Below, piece after piece: positions 23,188 to 31,106 of a stretch of DNA of 38,985 nucleotides (position 1 is the stretch's first letter; the number at the start of each line of letters is the position of its first letter). A model generated the notes under the pieces. That model worked only from the letters and a program-made list of their open reading frames with translations, did no database searches and had not been told where the DNA came from. The stretch spans positions 1 through 38,985 of the forward strand of contig CALRBE010000009.1 of NCBI GenBank assembly GCA_943354005.1. The letters run 5' to 3'. The stretch is from an uncultured Candidatus Saccharimonas sp. (GTDB taxonomy: Bacteria; Patescibacteriota; Saccharimonadia; Saccharimonadales; AWTP1-31). Position numbers and translations under genes: made by a program.

Positions 23188-23226
23188 ATAAGTCTTATTT
23201 ATTTAAAAGAGGCTAGGAACTTTTGA
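23188..23226. repeat. 39-bp direct repeat, right copy
   Basis: The copy is in its original place: it covers the last nine codons and stop of idi and the bases that follow. The single difference from the left copy is one A/G change. Confidence 0.9.
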
Positions 23227-23771
23227 AAATCACTATTGTTTTTTAGATGCTTTAGTTGATCCTTGCACCACCATGACCAAACGTCAGTAGTATCTTTTTG
23301 AATTACAGTCTCGTAATCATTCCAGGACATCCATTTGTAATCCTCTACTTCTTCTGGGTTGGGACTGAGTTCATCGTCAGTTATAGCTACGTATACGGGA
23401 CAAAATTCATGTTCAATTATTCCGTTATATGGCGGTGTCTTGTACATATATTCAGGAAGTATTACCTGGTAATCGCGTGCTTTTAGACCTACCTCGTATT
23501 CTAGACGTCGCTTCATAGCGTCAACAATTGATTCCCCAGGACCGGGGTGACCACAGACACTGTTTGTCCAAACATCTGGCCAGACTTTTTTGCTATGTGC
23601 CCGTTGAGTAACTAAAAATTCACCTTTTGTATTGAATACGTAGCATGAAAAAGCGAGGTGAAGTCTAGTTGTTGATGTGTGAGCATCTAGCTTTTGTGCA
23701 GTCTCCCCTGTTGGCTCTCCTTTTTCATTTACATATACTATGAGGTCGTTGTTTGGGTTATTGTTGTTCAT
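23199..23771 (-). CDS. idi: Isopentenyl-diphosphate delta-isomerase, type 1
   Basis: The 190-residue Nudix-fold enzyme interconverts IPP and DMAPP. Catalytic Cys73 is in NSVCGHPGPGES and the acid pair in IIEHEFCPVY (Glu120, Glu122), corresponding to Cys67 and Glu114/116 of the E. coli enzyme. Metal-binding His residues lie in HTSTTRLHLAFS. The size is normal for bacterial and archaeal type 1 enzymes. DMAPP is the donor for the lycopene elongase nearby. TAAAAT six bases before the ATG suggests leaderless transcription; it diverges from the Nudix/IPK operon. Confidence 0.95.
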   Translation of the reverse strand: MNNNNPNNDLIVYVNEKGEPTGETAQKLDAHTSTTRLHLAFSCYVFNTKGEFLVTQRAHSKKVWPDVWTNSVCGHPGPGESIVDAMKRRLEYEVGLKARDYQVILPEYMYKTPPYNGIIEHEFCPVYVAITDDELSPNPEEVEDYKWMSWNDYETVIQKDTTDVWSWWCKDQLKHLKNNSDFQKFLASFK

Positions 23772-23777
23772 AAACTA

Positions 23778-23808
23778 ATTTTACAATGTTTTACGAGTTT
23801 CGTATAAT
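23778..23808. promoter_or_regulatory. Divergent leaderless promoters of idi and nudix-ipk
   Basis: The 44-bp gap holds TAAAAT on the minus strand (23778-23783), six bases from the idi ATG, and a perfect TATAAT on the plus strand (23803-23808), seven bases from the Nudix ATG. Both operons could be controlled together from this gap. Confidence 0.65.
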
Positions 23809-23815
23809 GCAACCC

Positions 23816-24472
23816 ATGTCATTGATTAACAGCAGTCTTGGTGTAGAGACCGGTTATTTACCACACCATCAAGAATCAGATCTTAGAGATATGCACGCCA
23901 AAGGTTTTATGCGCTACGGAGTGGTGGCAATGGTACTTGATTATCAAAACCGTTTATTGCTTCTTGAGCATGCCGCGAGCGATAAAACAGAAGAAGGCAT
24001 GTGGGGTGCTCTCGGAGAGACAAGCCATGCATTTAAAAATAATGGTACATGGGAGGTTGAACCGGTAGGGACAACGGTTATTCGTGGGTTACGCGAAGAG
24101 ACAAATGCCGATCTTCAATCTGAAGATTTTGATACACCTGTATTTGGTAATTGCATTGATACTTCATGGCCAATTGGATCTCGCTTCTTGGATCAGTATG
24201 CATACGCCTCAGTACCACTACTATTTGCAGGTCCTGAAACAGTCGAAAAGATAATGGATACACCCGTTAATAATGAAGAGATACGGTCAAAGCGCATGGT
24301 TCCTCTTGAATGCGTATTAAATTATGAACTTCGAAAAGGAACAATAGCCTGGCTGGCCATTGGGGCTGCTGCACTAAGTACTGCTAGTAATGAGACTGTT
24401 CCTTTGCAATCACAGACCTGGACTCCAAATGGCTCAGTACAAGATGCTGTCCTAAGTGAGCTCTTCCGCTAA
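23816..24472 (+). CDS. Nudix hydrolase
   Basis: The 218-residue protein has a Nudix fold: strand MRYGVVAMVLDYQNRLLLLEH (about 32-52) and a Nudix box that reads GALGETSHAF...GLREETNADL, with the REET half clear and an insertion of about 12 residues between the two halves. The Glu residues of REET would bind Mg2+. The start is the ATG seven bases after TATAAT; two upstream ATGs precede the box. The stop and the IPK start are one base apart, so the two are translationally coupled. A prenyl-diphosphate substrate is an inference from this link; a nucleotide substrate is also possible. Confidence 0.85.
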   Translation: MSLINSSLGVETGYLPHHQESDLRDMHAKGFMRYGVVAMVLDYQNRLLLLEHAASDKTEEGMWGALGETSHAFKNNGTWEVEPVGTTVIRGLREETNADLQSEDFDTPVFGNCIDTSWPIGSRFLDQYAYASVPLLFAGPETVEKIMDTPVNNEEIRSKRMVPLECVLNYELRKGTIAWLAIGAAALSTASNETVPLQSQTWTPNGSVQDAVLSELFR

Positions 24473-24473
24473 T

Positions 24474-25247
24474 ATGAATGCTGTTTTTATTAAGCTCGGC
24501 GGCAGCCTTATAACAGATAAGGCTCGACCGAAGCATGCCCATACTCAGCGCATAAAAGCATTGGCTGCTGAAATATCAGATCTTTATAATAACATCCCTG
24601 AAATGGTGTTTTTTATCGGCAATGGCGCTGGATCATATGGTCACTATGCAGTGCATCAGACTAAGTGGCGTGATAAAAAAGATGATCCCTTGCGTATCGC
24701 TAAAATACGCCAAGTTACAACTGAACTACATTATATGATTCGAGATGCGCTGATTGAAGCTGATGTGCCTGCGCTATCTTTCGCAGCAGCATCATTTAGT
24801 AAGCGTTCTAAGGGACTTGCTGAAGGGTGGCTAGATAGTATGTTCTCATATGCAAAGAACGGCTCCGTGCCCCTTGTTTTTGGTGATATGGTCTACGATG
24901 ATAAAGATGGCGCCTATGTGCTTTCAACTGAAGAGATAATAGAGCTAGTTGCTAAGTCCTGGGTTAAGGACGGTAATAAAGTAAGCTCAATTATCTATTG
25001 CACTTCAGTAGACGGGGTTCTTGATTCTAACAATACTGCTATTCCATTACTAGATACTAAGACAGATCTTGCTAGCATAGGAAGTACTCATGGATTTGAT
25101 GTAACGGGAGGCATGGCACAAAAGATTGCTGCTGGTAAGCGAGCTCTGGCTTTCACAGACCACGTCTATATTATAAATGGGACTCGTCCCGGTTCACTGG
25201 TCAGTGCTGTCGCGCATAAGCAAGTTGGGACCCGAATTGTAGCATAA
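24474..25247 (+). CDS. Isopentenyl phosphate kinase, archaeal type
   Basis: The 257-residue amino-acid-kinase-family protein phosphorylates isopentenyl phosphate to IPP with ATP. FIKLGGSLITDK (5-16) holds the phosphate-binding Lys7, and IGNGAGSYGH (48-57) holds the diagnostic catalytic His57, which separates IPKs from carbamate and fosfomycin kinases. CTSVDGVLD and FDVTGGMAQKI are the ATP-side motifs. IPK is best known from archaea, where it belongs to the alternative mevalonate pathway, and is rare in bacteria. It follows the Nudix gene by one base and supplies Idi and the elongase. The start at MNAVFIKLGG is preferred over an ATG inside the Nudix gene. Confidence 0.92.
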   Translation: MNAVFIKLGGSLITDKARPKHAHTQRIKALAAEISDLYNNIPEMVFFIGNGAGSYGHYAVHQTKWRDKKDDPLRIAKIRQVTTELHYMIRDALIEADVPALSFAAASFSKRSKGLAEGWLDSMFSYAKNGSVPLVFGDMVYDDKDGAYVLSTEEIIELVAKSWVKDGNKVSSIIYCTSVDGVLDSNNTAIPLLDTKTDLASIGSTHGFDVTGGMAQKIAAGKRALAFTDHVYIINGTRPGSLVSAVAHKQVGTRIVA

Positions 25248-25250
25248 AAA

Positions 25251-25276
25251 AATACCCCGGTTACCCGGGGTATTTT
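25251..25276. terminator. Bidirectional terminator
   Basis: ATACCCCGG (25251-25259) pairs perfectly with CCGGGGTAT (25264-25272) around TTAC, with an A run before and a T run after. It serves both the IPK gene and the convergent small gene. Confidence 0.95.
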
Positions 25277-25292
25277 TATTGATACGCTACAA

Positions 25293-25490
25293 TTATTTGT
25301 CGCGCTTGATAGTCAAGAAACCATTACGTGGGTTTTCGTTAACTGAGAAACCGTCAGGAAGGTCGGTTGCTTCTGGGCGTACGTCCTTGCTGAAGTAATA
25401 AATACGCTGCTCTTTGCCGCCTCGTAGTACAACAAGCTTTGAGTTTAGGTGATATGTTACACCTTTTGAGTTTGTATGATTGTATGCCAT
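25293..25490 (-). CDS. Small CPR-type protein with NSKGVTYHL motif, unknown function
   Basis: The 65-residue protein reads MAYNHTNSKGVTYHLNSK at its start and has LRGGKEQRIYYFSKDVRPE in the middle and NPRNGFLTIKR at the end. Very similar short proteins are, to my memory, frequent in Patescibacteria genomes, so it supports the lineage. It is basic and soluble. Its function is unknown. The start is the ATG with GAGGG about nine bases upstream, not an in-frame ATG ten codons earlier. Confidence 0.85.
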   Translation of the reverse strand: MAYNHTNSKGVTYHLNSKLVVLRGGKEQRIYYFSKDVRPEATDLPDGFSVNENPRNGFLTIKRDK

Positions 25491-25593
25491 TTCTTTTCCC
25501 TCTCTTATTTGGTAGTGCACCCCTAAGATACCCCGTTAGCTTTTGTACTGTCAACAGTTTTTAACATATTTAGTTGTATTGACCCCTGTAAAA

Positions 25594-26205
25594 TTAGAGG
25601 TCACGAATTTCGGCTTTAGCCCAACGGTCAAGGAGTAGACGCAAAACAAGGAAAGCTCCAGAGACAATAGCAGCTAGCATACTCCAACCAGCTAGGTCAG
25701 GTGACCAAGTTGGTGATACGAAATCAAATTTATATAAACTATCTGGAATATTCTTCTGCTCGACTCCCCTACTTGCTACATAGTCAGTTATGCAAGGAAT
25801 GCGGCCACTGCCTGATAATCCCTTCGGAAAGCGCTTCTCGCATTCTGCTTGTGCTTCAATGTATACTTTACTGTTTTCAACGGTTAAGCGCTGCTGCTCG
25901 GCCTCTACGAGCCTCTCATAGCTATATTTCAACTGTATCGGCGGCTTGATTGCATTCGGACCACTCGACAAACTTGTATTCATATGTGAGTACATGAAGG
26001 TTCTTAGTTCTGTGAGTGCACCCTCTACATCCTTATTATCTTTGTCCGCAGCGATAACCACATCACGGAGCTTTAATGCTTGTAGATTGTTTTGGCGAAG
26101 CGCAAAGACGCAAACAGTGATTGATACAACTAAGATAACAACTAGTACATAAACGTTGATGCGCTGCAGGAACGAATGTAGTTTTATAAAGTATTGCTTA
26201 TCCAT
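25594..26205 (-). CDS. Two-helix membrane protein, unknown function
   Basis: The 203-residue protein has a transmembrane helix near the N-terminus (about 16-36) and another near the C-terminus (about 173-193), with a polar, partly helical extracytoplasmic or cytoplasmic domain between them. Two cysteines lie in QAECEKRFP and RIPCITDY. The short basic tail RWAKAEIRDL follows the second helix. AGGG lies six bases before the ATG. No family is recognised. Confidence 0.75.
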   Translation of the reverse strand: MDKQYFIKLHSFLQRINVYVLVVILVVSITVCVFALRQNNLQALKLRDVVIAADKDNKDVEGALTELRTFMYSHMNTSLSSGPNAIKPPIQLKYSYERLVEAEQQRLTVENSKVYIEAQAECEKRFPKGLSGSGRIPCITDYVASRGVEQKNIPDSLYKFDFVSPTWSPDLAGWSMLAAIVSGAFLVLRLLLDRWAKAEIRDL

Positions 26206-26307
26206 GGTGCCCTATTTTTTAATAGTATGACTTATTCCACAGTTTGCTTCAAATTGGTTATGCATTGAAGTCTGTACGAATGTCGTAGAAATTAGTACTC
26301 TATCTGT

Positions 26308-27603
26308 ATGCATATCTTCTTTTCAGCTATTGGCGGAACTGGCATAGGGCCACTTGCACTTATCGCTAAACAAGCGGGTTATACGGTTAGTGGGAGCGAT
26401 AAGCAAGATTCACTCTATATCCAGTATTTAAGGTCTCAAGGGCTTAACGATATTCACATCGGTCAGACAAAGTCCCAGATACAAAAGATTCATGAAAAAA
26501 ATCCTATAGATTGGTACGTCTACTCTTCCGCAGTAACAATGGAACAAGCTAAACCGGAAGAACTTTCATTCGTGCAGTCGCAGAAGATTCAATACAGTAA
26601 ACGTGATGGGTTATTAAACCAAATCTTACTTGATAAGAAATTAAAGCTTATAGCAATTGCCGGTACGCACGGTAAATCAACAACCACAGCTATGGTTATT
26701 TGGCTATTTAAAGAACTCAGTATTCCTCTCAGCTATTCAGTCGGGGCTAAATTGAGTTTCGGCGATATGGGAACATTTGATCCTAAAAGCCAATATTTTG
26801 CATACGAGTGTGATGAATTTGATCGTAACTTTCTGGCCTTTGAGCCGTACATCTCAGCGATAACCGGAGTCTCTTGGGACCATCATGAAATATTTCCGAC
26901 ACGTGAAGATTACCAGGAAGCATTTCGTGAGTTTATAAGTCAGTCGGATCATACAATCTGCTGGCAGGAAGATTTTGATTATCTTGGACTGCAATCTGCA
27001 AAGCAAATGACAGTTCTTGAATCGGACCATCCACACATTCAAACTATTAAACTTGCCGGACTTTATAATCGGCTAGACGCTTGGATAGCAGTTAATGCAG
27101 TTCATGAGGCGACCAGAGTTCCAGTCAAAGAACTACTTAGTCTGGCGAGTACATTCCCTGGGCTGCAGAGGCGCATGGAAAAGATAGCTAAAAACTTATA
27201 CACAGATTATGCACATACCCCTGAAAAGATTATCGGCTGTATGAGCGTTGCACTCGAAATGGCTGAGGTTAGTAACCAAAATGTGATTGTCATCTATGAA
27301 CCCCTAACCAATAGACGCCAGCACTTTATGCGAAAAGATTATAAGGATTGTTTTAATGGCGCATCGCATGTTTATTGGGTTCCGAGTTATCTTGCTCGGG
27401 AAGATCCGTTACAGGAGATTCTTAGCCCAACTGAACTCATTAAAGATCTAGCCGATCCAACAATAGCTACTCCTATGAACCGTGATGATGAACTGAAAAA
27501 AACAATTGAAAAGCATCTTGCGGCTGGCGATCTTGTCGTTTCTATGTCGGGCGGTGGTGGCGGCGGCCTTGATGACTGGCTACGTCACACTTTTAACTCT
27601 TAG
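26308..27603 (+). CDS. Mur ligase, MurC/Mpl type
   Basis: The 431-residue protein has the three Mur domains: an N-terminal UDP-sugar-binding fold beginning HIFFSAIGGTGIGPLA (2-17), a central ATP-binding domain with GTHGKSTTT (119-127), YECDEFDRNF and SWDHHEIFPT, and a C-terminal domain with YEPLTNRRQHFM. The start resembles MurC and Mpl. MurC adds L-Ala to UDP-MurNAc; Mpl recycles a tripeptide. No other cell-wall ligases are near, so the choice is open. TACTCT six bases before the ATG suggests leaderless expression. The gene overlaps the stop of the convergent MazG gene by four bases. Confidence 0.88.
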   Translation: MHIFFSAIGGTGIGPLALIAKQAGYTVSGSDKQDSLYIQYLRSQGLNDIHIGQTKSQIQKIHEKNPIDWYVYSSAVTMEQAKPEELSFVQSQKIQYSKRDGLLNQILLDKKLKLIAIAGTHGKSTTTAMVIWLFKELSIPLSYSVGAKLSFGDMGTFDPKSQYFAYECDEFDRNFLAFEPYISAITGVSWDHHEIFPTREDYQEAFREFISQSDHTICWQEDFDYLGLQSAKQMTVLESDHPHIQTIKLAGLYNRLDAWIAVNAVHEATRVPVKELLSLASTFPGLQRRMEKIAKNLYTDYAHTPEKIIGCMSVALEMAEVSNQNVIVIYEPLTNRRQHFMRKDYKDCFNGASHVYWVPSYLAREDPLQEILSPTELIKDLADPTIATPMNRDDELKKTIEKHLAAGDLVVSMSGGGGGGLDDWLRHTFNS

Positions 27604-27932
27604 CGGTTATCGCCCTTGCCCTTTTGGACGCCACGCTTTTTACGATCAGCAAGTTTAGCTAAATTCTGCTGCATTATTTCGTCAAGAGAAAGATCAAGGC
27701 TGTGTGCAAATTGTGCAATATACCAGACCACGTCTCCCAGTTCTTTGCCGAGCTCTTTTCGATCTTCTTCAGATATTATTCCTTCGTGGTAGGCGACAAT
27801 TTTTTTCCATTTTTCAATAACTTCACCGGCTTCACCTGCTACGCCCATGGCCCAAATAGTTTTGTCCATTAGGGGGTCGGGGTTAGAAATAGCTGTCTCT
27901 TGGGCTCGCTTTTGGTATTCATCAAATGTCAT
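27600..27932 (-). CDS. MazG-like nucleotide pyrophosphohydrolase
   Basis: The 110-residue all-helical protein carries the MazG-type metal site: GEAGEVIEKWKK (about 32-43, EExxE-like) and ELGKELGDVVWYI (about 61-73, ExxD). A single domain of this size removes pyrophosphate from (d)NTPs and probably cleans the nucleotide pool. AGGAG lies before the ATG, so it uses a ribosome binding site, unlike many neighbours. The tail is basic. Confidence 0.9.
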   Translation of the reverse strand: MTFDEYQKRAQETAISNPDPLMDKTIWAMGVAGEAGEVIEKWKKIVAYHEGIISEEDRKELGKELGDVVWYIAQFAHSLDLSLDEIMQQNLAKLADRKKRGVQKGKGDNR

Positions 27933-28014
27933 AACTTCTCCTATTATCTATAATCAACATGCATTGTAGCACTATGCTGTGCAGACAAATGAATACTAGA
28001 GTATTATAGAAAGT

Positions 28015-28896
28015 ATGGAATTACTTTCGACAACAACCGGTGCGATTACAATTTTCAGTGACCCCAGAGAGTGGTTTTCGACTCATCTTTTAAACATTAT
28101 TGTCATTATTATTGGAGCTTGGGCTATTCGACGTATTAGCGTAGCAATCATTATGGGAATCTTAAAACGCGTAGTTCGCAGTCACCGTTTTGCTGCTGAA
28201 TCAGATCGTAAAAAGCGTATCGCAACATTGGATAGCTTACTAAGTACGGCCAGTAAAATAGCTGTATGGTCAATTGCGACCATTATGATCGTAGACGAAC
28301 TAGGAATAAACACCGCACCACTTCTAGCAAGTATTGGAATTGTGGGAGTTGCTGTCGGTATCGGAAGTCAGTCACTAATAAAAGATTTTACTAATGGTTT
28401 ATTTATAATACTTGAGAACCAATATCGAGTTGGTGATTTAGTATCATTTGGGACTGCATCGGGTTCAGTACAGGCTAGTGGTACGGTTCAGTCAATATCT
28501 GTCCGCACAACTGTACTTCGCGATATAAATGGGAATATACACCACGTACCTAATGGAACGATTATTGTCACAACGAATAAAACTTTTGATCTTTCTGGGA
28601 TTAACGAAGATATTACTGTTAGATTTAATACTGACATACCTAAGCTCGAAAAGATTATCAATAAGATAGGTTCTGACCTTGGCGAAGATGAAGTCTTTGG
28701 TAAGAAAATAAAGAAGGCTCCTTACATGGCCCAAATAGCAAGCTTTAGCGACCAAGGGATTGTCATTAAGATCTTAGGAGATACAACTCCAGGAACGAAC
28801 GTGAAAGTACGAACAGAGCTCTTTAAAAGACTACAGGAAGCATTTATTAAAGAGAAGATTACCCCATTCCTTCAAGCTAGTGAAGATATTCGTTAA
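28015..28896 (+). CDS. MscS-family mechanosensitive channel
   Basis: The 293-residue membrane protein has three helices at about 25-42, 76-97 and 103-130. The third is the pore helix, rich in Gly and Ala (IGIVGVAVGIGSQSLIKDF). The beta domain follows with YRVGDLVSF and HHVPNGTIIVTTNK, the standard MscS signature, then an alpha/beta C-terminal vestibule. The channel would release solutes during osmotic downshock. TATTAT lies seven bases before the ATG. An 11-bp hairpin follows the stop. Confidence 0.93.
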   Translation: MELLSTTTGAITIFSDPREWFSTHLLNIIVIIIGAWAIRRISVAIIMGILKRVVRSHRFAAESDRKKRIATLDSLLSTASKIAVWSIATIMIVDELGINTAPLLASIGIVGVAVGIGSQSLIKDFTNGLFIILENQYRVGDLVSFGTASGSVQASGTVQSISVRTTVLRDINGNIHHVPNGTIIVTTNKTFDLSGINEDITVRFNTDIPKLEKIINKIGSDLGEDEVFGKKIKKAPYMAQIASFSDQGIVIKILGDTTPGTNVKVRTELFKRLQEAFIKEKITPFLQASEDIR

Positions 28897-28900
28897 TAGA

Positions 28901-28928
28901 AAGAACGGGTACAGGTCTACCCGTTCTT
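28901..28928. terminator. Hairpin between convergent genes
   Basis: A perfect 11-bp stem AAGAACGGGTA (28901-28911) / TACCCGTTCTT (28918-28928) encloses a 6-nt loop. There is no T tract on either side, so it is a likely but non-standard terminator for mscS and the convergent gene. Confidence 0.65.
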
Positions 28929-28950
28929 AGCAATAACTACTTCTATGTAT

Positions 28951-29598
28951 TTATAGACCTAGTGTTGCGTCTGAAAGATCTGTTGATTGAAATTCTTTTG
29001 TGTTATCAACCTTATTAAGTTCAGTATCGATGCCATCGCTGGCAGTCGTAATAGTTTCAGTTATATTAATTGTAGTCTCAGTAGTATCTTTAGTTGTAGT
29101 CTTTTTATCTTTGTTATTTTTCCAGAAAGCGTAACTTGCACCGCCAATTAGAGCTAGTGCAATTATGACTGCTATAACTATAGCGAGGCCCCTACCCTTT
29201 TTCTTTGGTGAAGCTGAAGGGTACTTCGTGCTTCCTAGCTTAGTCTTTTCTGGGTTTAAAGGCTCAGATTCTTTGCTGTCTTCTTCATTCATAGCTGCTT
29301 GCGCTGCCTTTGCGTCAAAAGTCGTTCCAGGTTTTGGAATAGTGAACGTATCATCGGCTTCATCATCCATTGGAGCTGAGGGTTTATCCATAGAAGTAGA
29401 GCTAGCTGGTGGTGGTGTCCCTATATCATTTGTAGATGGAGAGGGACTCACATCTAGACTATCACCATCTAACTTATTGATGTCAATTGCAGTTGGTACG
29501 GCTGCATCGTTTATGGGCATAGCCGTCTTAGCTAAAGGAGTCATGCCATCAATTGATTTTGGTGCTGGTGTCGGTGTTGGTGTGGCTGAATCATCCAT
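28951..29598 (-). CDS. Membrane protein with long proline/serine-rich cytoplasmic part, unknown function
   Basis: The 215-residue protein starts with a disordered region (about 1-130) rich in Pro, Ser, Asp and Thr, then has a basic stretch, one transmembrane helix (about 137-158) and a Thr/Lys-rich C-terminal part outside. There is no signal peptide, so the N-terminus is probably inside. The ATG overlaps the stop of the upstream secreted-protein gene by one base, so the two are translationally coupled and probably act together. No family is recognised. Confidence 0.78.
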   Translation of the reverse strand: MDDSATPTPTPAPKSIDGMTPLAKTAMPINDAAVPTAIDINKLDGDSLDVSPSPSTNDIGTPPPASSTSMDKPSAPMDDEADDTFTIPKPGTTFDAKAAQAAMNEEDSKESEPLNPEKTKLGSTKYPSASPKKKGRGLAIVIAVIIALALIGGASYAFWKNNKDKKTTTKDTTETTINITETITTASDGIDTELNKVDNTKEFQSTDLSDATLGL

Positions 29599-30224
29599 TA
29601 TTGCGTGCCCTCGTTTGTCTTCTTACTATTTTTTATATCTTCTAGGGTTGGCTTAATTGTATCGATTACTTGGGCTGTTATTGCCTTTATATCTTTTAAG
29701 CATACCGCTTGTGATATTCGGGCAGCTTCAAGTGCAGCTTTGAATCCAACTGGATCGGCAACGCAGTCTATTGCATTCATGTCGGTAATACTATCTTGGT
29801 AGACTTTAAGGTCTGTACCATAAGCAGTAATTAGTTTCTGTAGTGCATCTCGTTCAGTCTGTAAATTAGCAGTGTCGACTTTGGCTGCCTTTAAGTCAGT
29901 GATGAGCCCGTCTATCTTACCTGTAGTAGCTACGTAGGCAGCGGAGCGTAAAGCTATTTTTTGAGTAATCTGTGCAGAGAGGATCCGACCTTTTACTTGA
30001 GCTGCTTTGCAATTCGCTTTGATTTTGATTTGTTCGGCAGCTGTCGGTACTGTCTTGAGCGCAAGTTTGTATTTAGCAATACGTTTTTCGGTTGTATCAG
30101 TCGTAGTTGTAGTTTCAGTTACAGTTTCAGTGGTGGTAGTGGTGGTTTCAGCATGTGCAACAGCCGGAAACAAGAGTAATGGCGTTACAATTAACGAACT
30201 TAGTATTAGTTTTAATCTTTTCAT
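29598..30224 (-). CDS. Secreted helical protein with threonine-rich linker, unknown function
   Basis: The 208-residue protein has a clear signal peptide (residues 1-25, cleaved after AVAHA), then a low-complexity Thr/Glu segment (about 26-46), then a helical domain (about 48-190) rich in Ala, Lys and Leu, with cysteines in KANCKAAQ, AIDCVADP and QAVCLKD. It looks like a coiled-coil surface or envelope protein. It is followed without a gap by the gene of a one-helix membrane protein. Its function is unknown. Confidence 0.8.
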   Translation of the reverse strand: MKRLKLILSSLIVTPLLLFPAVAHAETTTTTTETVTETTTTTDTTEKRIAKYKLALKTVPTAAEQIKIKANCKAAQVKGRILSAQITQKIALRSAAYVATTGKIDGLITDLKAAKVDTANLQTERDALQKLITAYGTDLKVYQDSITDMNAIDCVADPVGFKAALEAARISQAVCLKDIKAITAQVIDTIKPTLEDIKNSKKTNEGTQ

Positions 30225-30308
30225 AATTTTATTTGCTCATAATTTTACTTTAATATCACTTATGTTTAGTTTAACATAAGCGCATAAAATTACACCAATC
30301 TATAACTA

Positions 30309-31106
30309 CTATTTTGCGCTGCTTCTATACCTATGAATTGCGAGAGGTATAAATACTGCCAATATTCCAACAGTCCAAACAATTGACTTCCAAATGGCAC
30401 CATCAGATGGGATCCCTATCGCTAGCTCTCTTGCGGCAAGAACAACGAATGTCACTGGTTGATTTCGAGCAAAAACTTGCAGCCATGCAGGCATAGTAGC
30501 TATTGGTACAAAAGCTGCGCTTGCAAAAGTTAATGGAAAGATCATTAAGAACCCGGCAATCTGTGCTGTCTCTGCGTCTCCGACTGATAGACCCATAAAT
30601 GCTGCGACCCATGATATTGAAAAAGCAAAGAAGAGAAGTATTAGCACCATACCAACTGCATTTACGAATCCATTTTGGAAACGAAAGCCCAATATTGTTC
30701 CAACTGTCAGCATAATTCCAGCAACAGTAACGTTACGAATTAAATCAGAGAATGTTCTTCCGGCCATCACTGCCCCCCTGGACATAGGCAGGCTACGGAA
30801 ACGATCAATAATTCCCTTTCCCATATCTTCGGCTAGGCCAATTCCAGTCTGAAGTCCACCGAACATCATTGTCTGGGCAAGGATTCCTGGTAGTAAAAAG
30901 TTTATATACTTACCTCCTGGAACTCCGCTACTAGCTCCAATAGCACCACCAAAAACATAATTAAAGAGAACTAAGAACATGATTGGCTGAATTGAGCTAA
31001 AAACGACAAGTTGCGGTAACCTAATGTATCTAAAAAGATTACGCTTTGTAATGACTGCCGTATCGTTTACCTGAAAGTAGGCTCGTTTAATTAACGATGT
31101 AGCCAT
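30309..31106 (-). CDS. ABC-2 type transporter permease (DrrB-like)
   Basis: The 265-residue integral membrane protein has six hydrophobic helices and the ABC-2 permease layout, with LVVFSSIQPIMFLVLFNYVF (about 34-53) and ILAQTMMFGGLQTGIGLAEDMGKGIIDRFRSLPMSR in the typical amphipathic segment. It would export a lipid-like or drug-like substrate with the ATPase encoded directly upstream; the two genes overlap by one base. Substrate is not predictable. Confidence 0.92.
   Translation of the reverse strand: MATSLIKRAYFQVNDTAVITKRNLFRYIRLPQLVVFSSIQPIMFLVLFNYVFGGAIGASSGVPGGKYINFLLPGILAQTMMFGGLQTGIGLAEDMGKGIIDRFRSLPMSRGAVMAGRTFSDLIRNVTVAGIMLTVGTILGFRFQNGFVNAVGMVLILLFFAFSISWVAAFMGLSVGDAETAQIAGFLMIFPLTFASAAFVPIATMPAWLQVFARNQPVTFVVLAARELAIGIPSDGAIWKSIVWTVGILAVFIPLAIHRYRSSAK

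Noticed and set aside
29165-29656. Plus-strand open frame opposite the membrane protein gene
   Set aside because: It is a shadow of the minus-strand genes, with low complexity mirroring their Pro/Ser/Thr codons and no ribosome site.
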